Shown one piece after another: positions 45,750 through 56,586 of a DNA stretch of 64,000 nucleotides (its first letter is position 1; every line of letters begins with the position of its first letter). The translations under genes and the position numbers were made by a program. Under the pieces are notes generated by a model. That model was not told the origin of the DNA. It saw nothing but the letters and a program-made list of their open reading frames with translations, and did not search any database. This stretch comes from Adiantum capillus-veneris (taxonomy: Eukaryota > Streptophyta > Polypodiopsida > Polypodiales > Pteridaceae). The stretch is from positions 146,099,734 to 146,163,733 of the forward strand of contig CM043958.1 of assembly GCA_014529385.2 (NCBI GenBank), in the 5' to 3' direction.

Positions 45750-46559
45750 TTATCCTTGAATGCCGATTGAAGATGAGCAAAAGCTCAACTTCTCCTTGTT
45801 GACCACCTTTGTAAACATGTCTGCAGGATTTTCACTTGTATGCACCTTTCCTAGCTTTAGTTGTCCCTCTTCCAAAAGAGTGCGTATGAAGTGATATCTC
45901 ACCTCAATGTGCTTTGTCCTTGAATGAAAGGCTGAGTTCTTCGCAAGATGGATAGCGCTTTGGCTATCACTGTACAAGACACAATTGTCTTGTTTGAATC
46001 CAAGCTCTTCTAAGAATCTGTGAAGCCACAGAATTTCTTTGCTTGCCTCCGTCATTGCTACATACTCTGCTTCCGTGGTAGAAAGTGAAACCACTTTCTG
46101 CAGCTTTGAAGCCTAGCTTACTGCTGTGCCTCCAATCGTGAACACATAGCCAGTAGTGCTCCTTCGAGTATCTTTGTCACCTGCCATATCTGCATCAGCA
46201 TACCCTTCTAGAAAAATATCTTTGTCACCTGCCATATCTGCATCAGCATACCCTTCTAGAAAAATATCAGTTCCTCCAAAATACAAAGCATTTGTTGTTG
46301 TCCCTTTTAGATACCTAAGTATCCACTTCACAGCTTGCCAATGCTCTTTACCTGGGTTGTCCATGAACCTACTCACAACTCCCACTGCATGTGCAATGTC
46401 TGGCCTTGTCCAGACCATAGCATACATTAGAGAACCTACCGCCGCAGCATATGGAACTTTAGACATATAGGCTATCTCCTCTTGTGTCTTTGGACACATA
46501 TCCTTCGTTAGTTTAAAATGACTAGCCAAAGGTGTAGAAACTGGTTTTGCATTTTGCAT
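45750..46559 (-). pseudogene. Copia-B RNase H region with in-frame duplication and a stop
   Basis: From 46559: PVSTPLASHFKLT, PYAAAVGSLMYAM, TRPDIAHAVGVVSRFM, then a 16-residue segment DIFLEGYADADMAGDK present twice in tandem (48-bp duplication at 46170–46265). TAG at 46113–46115 then breaks the frame. It resumes with LSTTEAEYVAMTEASKE, YSDSQSAIHLAKN and RTKHIEVRYHFIR to a stop at 45750. A two-base net insertion near 46630 separates it from the main polyprotein frame. This copy therefore needs other copies for RNase H. Confidence 0.82.
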
Positions 46560-46606
46560 TGCAAACCTTTCTAGTACCTTCTTGATGTAATCTTCTTGAG
46601 ATAGCT

Positions 46607-49600
46607 TTATTTTCTTCTTCGTCCTGTCCCCTTATATTTCATACCAAGTATCCTCTTTGCAGCACCTAAATCTTTCATTGAAAAAGATTTGGACAGCTCC
46701 TCTTTTAGGTCTTTGATGTCCTGCATGTTAGCACTTGCAATCAACATGTCATCAACATACAACATTAGGATGATGAACTTCCCATCTCCCAAATTCTCCG
46801 TGTAGACGCAGTGATCCGAGTTGCATCTTGTGAATCCATTATCCAACATCCATCGATAAAAATTCAAGTACCATTGTCTTGATGCTTGCTTTAAACCATA
46901 CAAGCTCTTCTTTAATCTGCAAACCATTTTCTCCTTACCTTTTACTTCATAGCCCTTTGGTTGAAGCATGTAGATTTCCTCCTCTAAGTCACCGTGAGGA
47001 AATGCCGTATTTACATCCATTTGCTCGAGATTTAGATCATGAGCAGCCACAAGCCTTAAGACAAGCCTAATTGAGTTCATTTTTACAACAGGAGAAAATA
47101 TTTCATTGAAGTCAATACCTTTCTTTTGAGAAAAACCTTTTACCACAAGCCTAGACTTGTACCTTTTCTTCCCACCTTCTTCTTCCTTTAGCTTGTACAC
47201 CCATTTGTTTTGAAGTGCCTGCTTACCTTTAGGCAACTCAACCAACTCCCATGTTTGGTTGCAATGTAGTGAGTCCATCTCCACTTGCATGCTCTTCGTC
47301 CATTCTTCTTTGGATTCATGTTGCATAGCTTCTTCATATGATTCCGGATCTCCAGAATCTGAGATCAAGAGATGGTTGAAGGAAGGAACAAACCTTTCTG
47401 GAGGTCTACTTGCTCTTGTAGATCTTCGGGGAATAGGTTGAGGCTCTTCATTTGGTTGACGTTGTTGCACATTGTCACCGTTTGCAGTCCTTGAGTCTTC
47501 ACCGTCCTCAAGCTCCATGTACTCATCACCTGTTTCTTTTGTTTGTTTTCTTTCCAAGTAATCTTTGTACATATTTTGTTCGTTAAAAATTACATCCCTA
47601 CTCCTTAAGATTTTACCATCTTCAGGATTCCATAGGCGATACCCAAAGTCTCCTTCTCCATAGCCAATGAAGAAACACTTTTTGGACTTTGCATCTAACT
47701 TTGATCTTAGGCTTCTATCTATGTGCATGAAAGCCTCACACCCAAACACTTTGAGAAATGCATAATTCACCGGTTTACCTGTCCATGCCTCTTCTGGAAC
47801 TCCCCCATCCAATGCCGTTGAGGGTGACCGATTGATTAAGTACACAGACGTACTTACAGCTTCCACCCAAAGCTCAAGTGGTAGGCCTGCATGTAGCTGC
47901 ATGCTTCGTGCTCGTTCCATGATTGTCCTGTTCATCCTTTCCGAAATCCCATTTTGTTGAGGTGTCCTTGGGGTTGTCCTTTGCCTCCAAATGCCATTGC
48001 TAGCACAAAAGCTTTCAAAAGCTTGGCTGCAATATTCGCCTCCATTGTCGGATCTGAGGCATTTAACCTTGGTACCTGTTTCATTCTCCACAAAGGCTTT
48101 CCACCTTTGAAATATGGAAAATACATCGGATTTATTCTTCATGACATAAACCCACGTTTTTCTAGTCGCATCGTCTATGAATGTTACATAGTACAATGAG
48201 CCACCAAGTGATGGTGTACTTGCAGGACCCCAAACATCAGAATGAACCAACTCAAGTTTTTTATTTTTTCTTTCATTTCCTGATTTTTGAAATTTTACCC
48301 TCTTTTGTTTACCATAAACACAATCTTCACAGAACTCTAAGTCTACTTCTTTCAAACCTGGTAGAAGCTTCTTTGTTTGAAGGATTTGCATTCCTTTGGC
48401 ACTCATATGCCCAAGTCGGTAGTGCCACACCGCACTGTCAACTTCTGTAGTTGCTGCACAAGTTGAAGGTTGCGTGCTAACAGTACACAAGTAAAGTGTA
48501 CCGACTTTTTCACCCTTGGCAACCACCAAAGATCCCTTTGAGATCTTCCACCGTTTGTTTCCGAATGCGATGTTGTGACCTTCATCGTCCAATTGTCCTG
48601 TAGAGATCAAATTTTTACGAAGAGAAGGAACATACCTAACATCTTTAAGCTTCCATTCATTTCCGTTAGCAGTTTTGATAGAAACTGTACCTTTGCCGAC
48701 AATCACACAAGCTTCATCATCTCCCAAGTATACATACCCAAAATTACCTTTGGTGTAGTCTTGGAAATGTTGCTTGTGTGGTGTCGCATGGAATGAAGCC
48801 CCGGAATCTACTATCCAGGAATTAGACACATTGTCTAATGAGAGAATTAGAGCATCTTGCTCTACTTTACCTGCCACATTGGCCTCCGATGTTGGCTTGT
48901 TGTCTTGAGACTCTGTTTCCTTCTTCTTCTTGGACCAACAATCCTTCTTGGCGTGGCCCTTCTTGCCGCAATTCCAACATTCAAGAACTGACTTTGTGCG
49001 TGACTTGCTCCGCCTTGAGCGATCACGACCCTTTTGGTTTTTGAACCTCTCCTTAAGCCTTCCTCTTGTTTCCACTGATAGTGCAGCACTTGATGATTCT
49101 CCTGTGCTTCTCCTTCGCATTTCCTCGCTTAGGAGAACACCCACAACATCATCAAACTTAAGAGTATTTGTGCCAGAGATAGAATTACTTACAGCCATCA
49201 CAAGGCTGTCCCAACTATCCGGTAGAGATGATAATATAAGGAGAGCTCGCACTTCGTCATCGAAATTGATTTTCACCGATCGAAGTTGACTTATGTTTGT
49301 GTTAAAGTCATTTAGGTGTTCTTCAACTGAACCATTCTCTGCCATCTTTAGATTGAACAAGCGCTTCATAAGAAATACCTTATTGGATGCCGATGGTTTC
49401 TCGTAGAAGTCGTCAAGTGACTTCATCAAGTCCTCCGTGGTCTTCATCTCGGAAACATTGAAGGCCACCGATGACACCAAGCTTAACCGGATTGTTCCCA
49501 GTGCCTTTCGATCAAGGACAATCCATGCTTCATCTGCCATTGTTGCTGGCTTCTTCGCAAGACCGCCTAGTGGCAAATAGAGGTCCTTCTGGTAGAGATA

Positions 49601-49687
49601 GTCTTCAATCTGCATCTTCCAATGTTGGTAGTTTTTGCCGTTGAACTTCTCAATCTTGAGCTTCCCTTCCTCCGCCATAACTCCCAC
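46607..49687 (-). CDS. Copia-B Gag-Pol polyprotein (gag, protease, integrase, RT), 1026 codons open
   Basis: Residues from Met 49687. Gag (UBN2-like; FNGKNYQHWKMQIEDYLYQ) covers about 1–200. The CCHC knuckle CWNCGKKGHAKKDC is at 237–250. The aspartic protease motif WIVDSGASFHA has Asp 294. The GAG-pre-integrase motif (WHYRLGHMSAKGM) is near 420. The integrase core has D484 (LVHSDVWG), D547 (SDNGGEY) and E583 (NGISERMNR), a D,D35E spacing. RT runs from about 830, with YVDD at 977–980. The product would bind and reverse-transcribe element RNA and integrate the cDNA. The frame ends early at 46607 after ILGMKYKG because of small insertions, so RNase H is out of frame. The similarity is to the Tnt1/Tork type of plant copia elements. 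Confidence 0.9.
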   Translation of the reverse strand: MGVMAEEGKLKIEKFNGKNYQHWKMQIEDYLYQKDLYLPLGGLAKKPATMADEAWIVLDRKALGTIRLSLVSSVAFNVSEMKTTEDLMKSLDDFYEKPSASNKVFLMKRLFNLKMAENGSVEEHLNDFNTNISQLRSVKINFDDEVRALLILSSLPDSWDSLVMAVSNSISGTNTLKFDDVVGVLLSEEMRRRSTGESSSAALSVETRGRLKERFKNQKGRDRSRRSKSRTKSVLECWNCGKKGHAKKDCWSKKKKETESQDNKPTSEANVAGKVEQDALILSLDNVSNSWIVDSGASFHATPHKQHFQDYTKGNFGYVYLGDDEACVIVGKGTVSIKTANGNEWKLKDVRYVPSLRKNLISTGQLDDEGHNIAFGNKRWKISKGSLVVAKGEKVGTLYLCTVSTQPSTCAATTEVDSAVWHYRLGHMSAKGMQILQTKKLLPGLKEVDLEFCEDCVYGKQKRVKFQKSGNERKNKKLELVHSDVWGPASTPSLGGSLYYVTFIDDATRKTWVYVMKNKSDVFSIFQRWKAFVENETGTKVKCLRSDNGGEYCSQAFESFCASNGIWRQRTTPRTPQQNGISERMNRTIMERARSMQLHAGLPLELWVEAVSTSVYLINRSPSTALDGGVPEEAWTGKPVNYAFLKVFGCEAFMHIDRSLRSKLDAKSKKCFFIGYGEGDFGYRLWNPEDGKILRSRDVIFNEQNMYKDYLERKQTKETGDEYMELEDGEDSRTANGDNVQQRQPNEEPQPIPRRSTRASRPPERFVPSFNHLLISDSGDPESYEEAMQHESKEEWTKSMQVEMDSLHCNQTWELVELPKGKQALQNKWVYKLKEEEGGKKRYKSRLVVKGFSQKKGIDFNEIFSPVVKMNSIRLVLRLVAAHDLNLEQMDVNTAFPHGDLEEEIYMLQPKGYEVKGKEKMVCRLKKSLYGLKQASRQWYLNFYRWMLDNGFTRCNSDHCVYTENLGDGKFIILMLYVDDMLIASANMQDIKDLKEELSKSFSMKDLGAAKRILGMKYKGTGRRRK

Positions 49688-49737
49688 TCAATTTAAGGAA
49701 TCCTTTCCTTGAGATAATTTAGCTACAAGCAGACCTT

Positions 49738-49749
49738 GCTCTGATACCA
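49738..49749 (-). other. Copia-B primer-binding site
   Basis: - strand TGGTATCAGAGC, complementary to initiator tRNA-Met, two bases from the LTR end at 49752. Confidence 0.88.
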
Positions 49750-49751
49750 GT

Positions 49752-50230
49752 TGTTAGGAAATAAGACGTAGCTAAATAGATAATTGAGTAGATTACTTAA
49801 TGGAGAGAGACAGATTTATATACACGAGATTATAGAGTAGAGAGAGAGAGAGAGAGAGAGTACACACGATATACGTGGTTCACCCAATGTGGGCTACGTC
49901 CACGAGAAAGCAGCCACTCAATGACTTTAGTACTTCAAAACAAGAAGTAGTTTACAAAGGGATTATACCCTTAATGGAGCTCCCGCCTTGCTTCACTCTC
50001 ACCACCTCACACTCACCTTGTTGCATCAACTTCACACTCTGAAATGTGTGTAGAAATGGCCTCCTTTTATAGGCCAAAAGGGCTGCCCTCTCTTATGAGA
50101 GACAGCCATGTGTAGCCGCCCTTGTGCGAATAAGTCCAAATCGGACCCTCCAATCCGCCCATGTGTGGCCGCCCTTGAGAAGACAAGTCCTCTTTTGAAT
50201 TCGGCCACCGGCCACCGGCCATTGACTTCA
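49752..50230 (-). repeat. Copia-B 5' LTR, truncated in U3
   Basis: It matches the 3' LTR from TGTTAGGAAATAAGACG up to the GGCCATTGACTTC segment, then changes abruptly into gypsy-C integrase sequence. It differs from the 3' LTR by a few substitutions, a 13-bp insertion (CCATGTGTGGCCG) and an extra CCACCGGCC. Confidence 0.85.
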
Positions 50231-52515
50231 CGAAGCTTGACGGCTCCACTTGGTGATAGATCTTTAATCACCAGAGGTCCCATCCCTCGCTTTTTAAGCT
50301 TCTTAGCATGCTGTTTCAGAGTGTAAACTAGGACATAGTCCCCAACCTTAAACTCTTTAGTCCGCACATGCTTATCAAAAAATTCTTTTTGTCGCCTTTT
50401 TTGAGCGTAGATAGAAGCTACTGATTTTAGGCGAAGCTCGTCTATCTTTTCCAGGTCATCTATTCTATCAGAAAGCTCGTGCCCTGTCCACTCTAGATCC
50501 TTAGCCACCCTTAAGGTTGAAATCAAGAATTCTATTGGTAAGATAGCATTTAGCCCAAAAACCATGTTATATGGGGTCGTTCCTATTGATGTTTTATATG
50601 CTACCCTATATGCCCATAATGTTGAATGCAACTTCTGGTCCCAGTCAGTTCTCGACTCAAATACAATCTTCGTGAGGACCGTGCATATAGTTTTGTTTGT
50701 TGCTTCAGCTTGTCCGTTTGCTTGTGGATGATACGGGGCTGATTTCCTATGAATTACCATGAATTCATCTAGAAGGATCTCTATCACTTCATTTATAAAA
50801 TGTGTGCCTCGATCACTCACAATTTCTATTGGCAATCCATATCGTACAAAGACGTATTCATATAGAAATTGTGCCATGGTCCTGGCATCCGCTTTTTGAG
50901 TTGCCTTTGCTTCGACCCACTTTGTTAGATAGTCTGTAGCCACAACGATGTATTGTGCATGAGTCTTATATGCAGGAGGTGAAATGGGTCCGACATAATC
51001 AATCCCCCATTTTGCAAAAGCTCTTGCCCCCATCATTGGTCTAAGCGGCATATCATCTCTTTTAAGTGGTACTTTGGTCCGCTGACAGTCATCGCACCGT
51101 TTAACGTATTCCTCATCGTCCATATGTAATGTTGGCCACCATATTCCTGCGGCTAAGACAAGTTTTGCTGTCTTATCACCTGAGAAATGGCCTCCACCTA
51201 CTCCTCCATGAGCTTGCTCTAGTATTATCATATACTCAGTCTCTGATGCGCAAATTCTAAGCTGGTTGTCTTTACCTCTCTTATAGAGTTGATCTCCTAT
51301 TAAAGCGTAATCTCTAGCTTCTGTCTCTATAGATTTCTGACGAGCTTTTGACGTTCCTTCTAGGAAAGTTCTATTTGTGAGATATTCAACAATATACTGA
51401 CTCCATTCTGGAGCGATCATTATCTGATATAATGTCGAATACTCTGCTGGCGGTTTTGATGAACATACAATACATACAGTGACATATTCAAGTACGCTTT
51501 CTTTCATTCCTGGCCAATAGACTCCCAATTGTAACAAATTCCTATATGTGTTTCTTCTTGAACAATGAAATGCACATTCCTGAACATGTGCTTCGCGCAG
51601 ATATATATTATATTCCTCAGGATTGATGCATAGTCGTAAAACATGATCATTTCCCAATTGATACAACCTTCCTGCAACCCATTGAAGATTCTTGGATTGC
51701 TGAATAGCAATATGTTTCTGGTTGTATTCTCTTTTATCAAACTCTCCTCCATAGGTTAATAGGCTAACGACATTTTGAGACCACTTCGGTATCATTTCTA
51801 TGTTGAACAAGTACGCGTCTGGCATGTCGTCATCTACTCCTATAGGGTCTTCTCCATTCGTCAATCGCGAAAGATGATCAGCTCTAAGATGTGTTTTTCC
51901 TTTCTTTACTACTACCGTGAAGTCGAATTCCAGTAAGATAATGAACCATCTCACTATTCTCCCGGTATTGCATGGTTTATTCACTAGGTAGAGCAAGGCT
52001 TGGTGATCCGTAAAAAACACAAACTTGTTGGCTAGAAGATAATGCCGAAATTTCTTCACAGCATATATCATTCCTAATCCTTCTCGCTCTGTTGTGGTGT
52101 AATTCTTCTCTGCATTGTTGAGCTGTCGACTGGCGTAACAGATAGGAAAATCCATGTTTCCTTCTTCTGGCTGAGCCAGAATGCATCCTATTGCATATGC
52201 CGAAGCATCTATATGCACATGGAATATCTTCTCCCAATCTGGTGATTTCAAGACTGGAGCAGTAATGAGTGCCTCTTTCAATTTCTTGAACGATTCCTCA
52301 CACTCCTCTGTCCATTCAAAGTTCACTATTAGCCTGTAAAGTGGTTGGCCTATTATAGCGTACATGTAAATGAATCGTCTATAATATCTGCAATGTCCCA
52401 TAAAGCTCTGTACTTGTTTCGCATTGGTTGGTCTCGGCATATCCACTATAACTTTTATCTTCTCTAAATCCGTGGATATTCCGTTTTGTGAGACAATATG
52501 TCCTAGAATTTTGCC
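50231..52515 (-). pseudogene. Gypsy-C RT thumb, RNase H and integrase
   Basis: The frame is continuous with the upstream RT apart from the TAG at 52516. From Met 52446: RT connection (VQSFMGHCRYYRRF), RNase H (FHVHIDASAYAIGCILAQ, TTTEREGLGMIYAVKKFRHY, FFTDHQALLYL), then integrase with an HHCC finger (H…GGGHFSG…CDDCQ). The integrase core has D483 (KWGIDYVGP), D545 (IVSDRGTHF) and E581 (ANGQAEATN), a D,D35E spacing. After VKLREVNG near 50231 the frame runs straight into copia-B LTR sequence for about 66 more codons to a stop at 50032, an artificial fusion created by deletion. The gene cannot act without the 3' LTR. Confidence 0.85.
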
Positions 52516-52947
52516 CTATCGGACCATAAACACACATTTCTCAGGATTGAAACAAATGCGATATGTCCTATATTTCTCAAATACTTTTCTTAGGTGTTCA
52601 AGATGCTCATCTCTCAGAAGAGAATGTACACATAAGTCATCCATGTATATTTCTAGAAACAACCTTAAGTATTCTTTCAAAGCATGCGTCATCAGCCTCT
52701 GGAAGGTTGCGGGAGCATTGGTTAGACCAAAAGACATAACCCGATAAGCATAAATTCCCCATTCCGTTGCAAAAGCTGTTTTATGTTGATCTTCCAGTGC
52801 TATGGCTAGCTGGTTATATCCTGAAAAACCATCAAGAAAGGAGTATGATGTTTTCCCTGATACACGCTCTAGAACATGATCAGTTATCGGCAAGGGATAA
52901 TTGTCCCTGATTGTTGCAGCATTCACTTTCTTTAAGTTGACACACAC
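52516..52947 (-). pseudogene. Gypsy-C reverse transcriptase core
   Basis: It follows a TGA at 52948–52950 and ends at TAG 52516–52518. It contains VNLKKVNAAT, the FLDGFSGYNQ segment, FGLTNAPATFQRLM and the catalytic YMDD at + coordinates 52636–52647. Both flanking stops are in the same frame as the rest of pol. The codon after GKL would need one C-to-T change from CGA to become TGA. Confidence 0.85.
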
Positions 52948-55152
52948 TCAGAGTTTTCCGTTCTTCTTGGGTACTACCACAATCGGAGATACCCAATCGG
53001 TGTGTTCAATCTCGTATATGAATTCAGCTTCCATTAGCTTATCTATCTCTTCTTTGATTCGCTTAGCAAATGTATCATTATATGTGTATGGTCTCTGTCT
53101 GCTAGGCTTTGTATCTTGTTTCAGTGGGATTGTGTGTTGGCATATCGATGGGTCAACTCCCTTTAAGTCCTTATAAGACCATGCAAACACATCCCTATAC
53201 TCTCTGAGAAGACTCAAAAGTTTCTCTTCCTCGCCTGGAGACAAATCTGTGGCTATGTACACCGGTCTAGGTGTCTCACCTGGAGCTGCTAAATCAACTT
53301 TTTTTGCATCCTCCGGTCCGTCATAAGATTCGTTCTCCCTTCTCTCTCGAATAGGTTGGGTTAATACCACCTTCCTATCCTCTATTGTGAATTTCCTATA
53401 GTGAGAGGGAACATCCATGTTTTCCTTGATTTTGGCGTTTTCGTCCTCTCCACTCTCAAATTCTGTCGTCCAAACTTCTTTCAGAGTTTTCTTGAGCTCT
53501 CTGTACTTGTTTCTACGTTCTAACTTGGACTCCGTGTGTTCTCTGTTGCGCTTGTTCTTTTCTGATTTTCCTGTTTCTGTTTTCGTTCCATTCCTTTGAA
53601 CTTGATTTCTTGAGCCTCTTTTGTCTTTTCGTAAGCTCTTTTGATCATTGCCTCTCATTCTTCCAGAAATCTTGTCCTTAACACAATCTTCCGCCTTTAC
53701 TAGCATTAGGATGTGATTTTTTCCTCTTATTCTAGGCATCGGATTGGTTCTAACCCCCTTTGTTTTTCTCTTTGCTCTATAGCGTTTCTGGCGTTGTTTA
53801 GTTTGGTTCGAAAAATCATAAAATCGGACATCCGTTATAGTTTCTTCGTTTCCGCTTGAATTGTCCGTTGACTCGTTGTCTGCTTCATTTCCCCACTCAG
53901 GATGATCGGGAATGTCGTGAAACACCTCCTCTTCATCTTCCTTTTCCAGTGTATCGTTCTTTTCAGTTTCTTTTTCGAGTACAGTTCTCAACATGAAGTA
54001 CGGAACCACGTCGTACCCGTCTTTGTCGCAAAATTTCGTTGTGGGACCATCCGGAATTGCACAAACATCTAGGGTTGCTAGAATGTGTGTCCATTCTAAT
54101 GGTTCAAGTGTGTCCTCTGGAAAGGGTTCTCCTATATAAGTTTCGTCTTCGATAGTCCTTTCTAAAACATATTCTTCTCGCCTCAGACTTCCACATTTTG
54201 AGTCTCCACACATCCATAACTCCTTGGGCTTACCTAACCAAGCTGGAAATTCGGATCCCGCCAAAGTAGCTGAATCAAACTCCTCTACCGGTGTTCGATT
54301 CACATCTTTGTAGCTATGGTCTCTCAGGTTCACACGTGTAGTGGTTTCCATATTTCTCAGGTATATGTGATTGTAGCCCCAATCTTGGACCATTTTCAAC
54401 TGTCTCATGAATGGTCTTCCCAATATGATATCATGAAAATCGACAATAGCAAAAGTATGTTCGTATTCAATGCTGCAAGAAGTCACTACGACTTTCTCTA
54501 ATAACCCCATAGGTTTCTCCATGTGTCCATCTGCTAATTGGAGTTTCAACCTAGTCTTCCTTATTGCTGGTTTCCCCCATTTTTTCCAGATTTCTTTTGT
54601 AGAAATGGCTACCCCAGCTCCGTTGTCTAGTATTGCCATCATGTTCACTCCTTGGAATTCAACTGGTAAGGTTGTATTTCTCTCTTCACCTTCGCAATAC
54701 TCTCCGACCTTGTTTAAGGGTACAGGCTTAGCGTTCTTTTGTGGTTTACTCAGCTCTTGTATACCCTCTTGCAGTCTCGATGTTGGGTCTTTTATCCCAA
54801 ATTTCTTCAAGCATTTTACTACAGTGGTCCACATATGTGGTATTAGCCTCAAAAGCTCAGCTAGAGTGATAGTGCATGTCACTGGTGTTGACAAGATCTC
54901 TATCAATCCTTGCGAGTCCATGACTTTTTCTGATGAGATTCTTCGTGAGGGAAGTGCTCTAGTCTCGGATTTTGCTTCATACTCTCCTAAGTATGAAGGT
55001 AAGGTATTCAGTGAGTGAGGTTTGCTCTCCATTGTTCTAACAGAGCCCCCATCTCCCCAGTAAGATTGCAGATCCAAGTCCACTTGAGATCGTGCCTCAA
55101 ATTCCACTATGGGAGGATTCCTGATGTCCTTTTCCCAATTTGTCTGATTAGC
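52948..55152 (-). pseudogene. Gypsy-C protease, linker and RT N-terminus
   Basis: From Met 55107, the aspartic protease region GVNMMAILDNGAGVAIST has Asp 161 in D-N-G-A, where most retroelement proteases have D-[ST]-G-A. A ~300-residue acidic then Lys/Arg/Glu-rich linker follows. The RT fingers come next (RPYTYNDTFAKRI … HTDWVSPIVVVPKKNGKL) up to TGA 52948–52950. The upstream TAA at 55153–55155 interrupts an otherwise open frame from gag. Confidence 0.82.
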
Positions 55153-56586
55153 TTAGCAACTTAGCTCGTTTGCAAAGTTTGCCTCTCTCACTTGTTTCCA
55201 AAATTCATTGTAATCCTCATCTCTTCCGTAAGACCTCTGTATGACTGGATGAAAACTCTCTATCTCCTGATCGGTTGTGTTCAATACTATGAGGTCATCC
55301 TTGTGTGTATTTTCAGGCTTTTGTGCACTGGGAGTCTTTTCAGCTACCCGTGAAACGATAGTCTCTTGCTGAATTGGGTTTTCCGTTCCACAATTCATTG
55401 TTTCTTTTGGTGGTTCTAATAAGGCTTGTGCAGTCTCGATCATTCTCTGGCACATTTCAAGTCTCTGCTTTTCCAATTCCGCGTTTGGGTATGTCATCCA
55501 CCTCTGTTCTTGTGTTTGGTTGTTCTTTAACCTAGCTTCGTAAGCTCTCATCAGTGCGTCCAATGGTTCGTGTACTTTGTCAACTAGCACTGATCCCCCT
55601 GAGCTTAAGCTCGTTGTTTCTTTGATACTCTTTTGTTTCGTTCTTTCCGGGCTCATCTCTCGTTTCCCGTTTTGACTCTCAAGTTTTACTAATCTATCTT
55701 TAGTTCGCTTTAGTTCCTCAGCTAGAATAGCGTCTTCACGTTCTTTTCTCAACTTCATGCGTGCTTTTCTAGCTTTCCATGTGTTTCTCTGACTCCGCGG
55801 TCCTTGACTAACCACTTCAGTCGCTAACTTTCCATTCTCAGGTTCTCTAGTGGTTTTCTTAGCTTGAGCTCTAGTAACAACTTGCGTTGGTATCAGAGTT
55901 TCATTTTCAGACCCACTGCTGGTAGGAATAGTTTCTAGCATATTCAATGTCGTCTTTTGCACTTTGTTTGGATTCTTTGAACAATCCTCAATGAAGTGAG
56001 TAACCCCACACTCAGTGCAATAAGCGTTAATTCTAATGATTTCCATATGTGGACAAACATTCATCAGATGGTCACCTCCACACTTGTAACAGGGTCCAAG
56101 TGCTGGTCTTGGTCCCATTTGATTCGTCCTTTGTGGATAGGATGGTCTTTGTCCCGTTAACCCTCCATGAGCTATGAACATCAATGTTCTTGCGTCCAAA
56201 TTGTATCTCTCTTCATCAGAAGCACTTATAACTGTTGGTATTCCAACATTCCCAATCATGCCCCATGGTTCTAGTTGCTTGGGTTCTTCTGGTGGGTAAT
56301 ACACAGTTGGAGACATGTGTGCACCAGATTCTTCATAATAGGCTTGAACAGGCACTAAGGCTTGTTCTTCCTGATTCTCTAAGGTTGGTGCATATCTAAT
56401 GCCTACTGGTCTTGCTCCTGGTAAAGGTGGTTGTTGTCCCAATACCGGTTGCGGTCTTTCTATCCCCATAGGTCCTGGTACATTTCCCGTTGAGTATCGA
56501 GGTACTGGATGTACTTGAGGTGGTGCTAATTGAGCAGGAGGTGCATACTGACGCTCCCTTACATACCCTTTGTTGTAATAGCACTC
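55153..56586 (-). pseudogene. Gypsy-C nucleocapsid with two zinc knuckles
   Basis: It is open from the TAG at 56587 to the TAA at 55153. A Pro/Tyr-rich start (with Met 56469 a possible internal start) is followed by knuckles CYKCGGDHLMNVC and CTECGVTHFIEDC near 56020–56100, then a basic, coiled-coil-like region. The two knuckles have the same order as in gypsy-D. Confidence 0.8.

Larger units (their letters stand above)
44983..50230 (-). mobile_element. Copia-B, Ty1/copia (Tnt1/Tork-like) element, nearly intact
   Basis: The - strand order is truncated 5' LTR (50230–49752), PBS, gag-pro-int-RT frame (49687–46607), RNase H (46559–45750), polypurine tract (AAGTGGGAGATT) and full 3' LTR (45689–44983). 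The LTRs are very similar where they overlap, so insertion was recent. The right LTR lacks its first ~230 bp because of a deletion that joined it to gypsy-C. It lies inside the copia-A RT region. Confidence 0.88.

Noticed and set aside
46879-49289. + strand open frames antisense to the copia-B polyprotein
   Set aside because: They are shadows of a strongly coding - strand and have no domains of their own.
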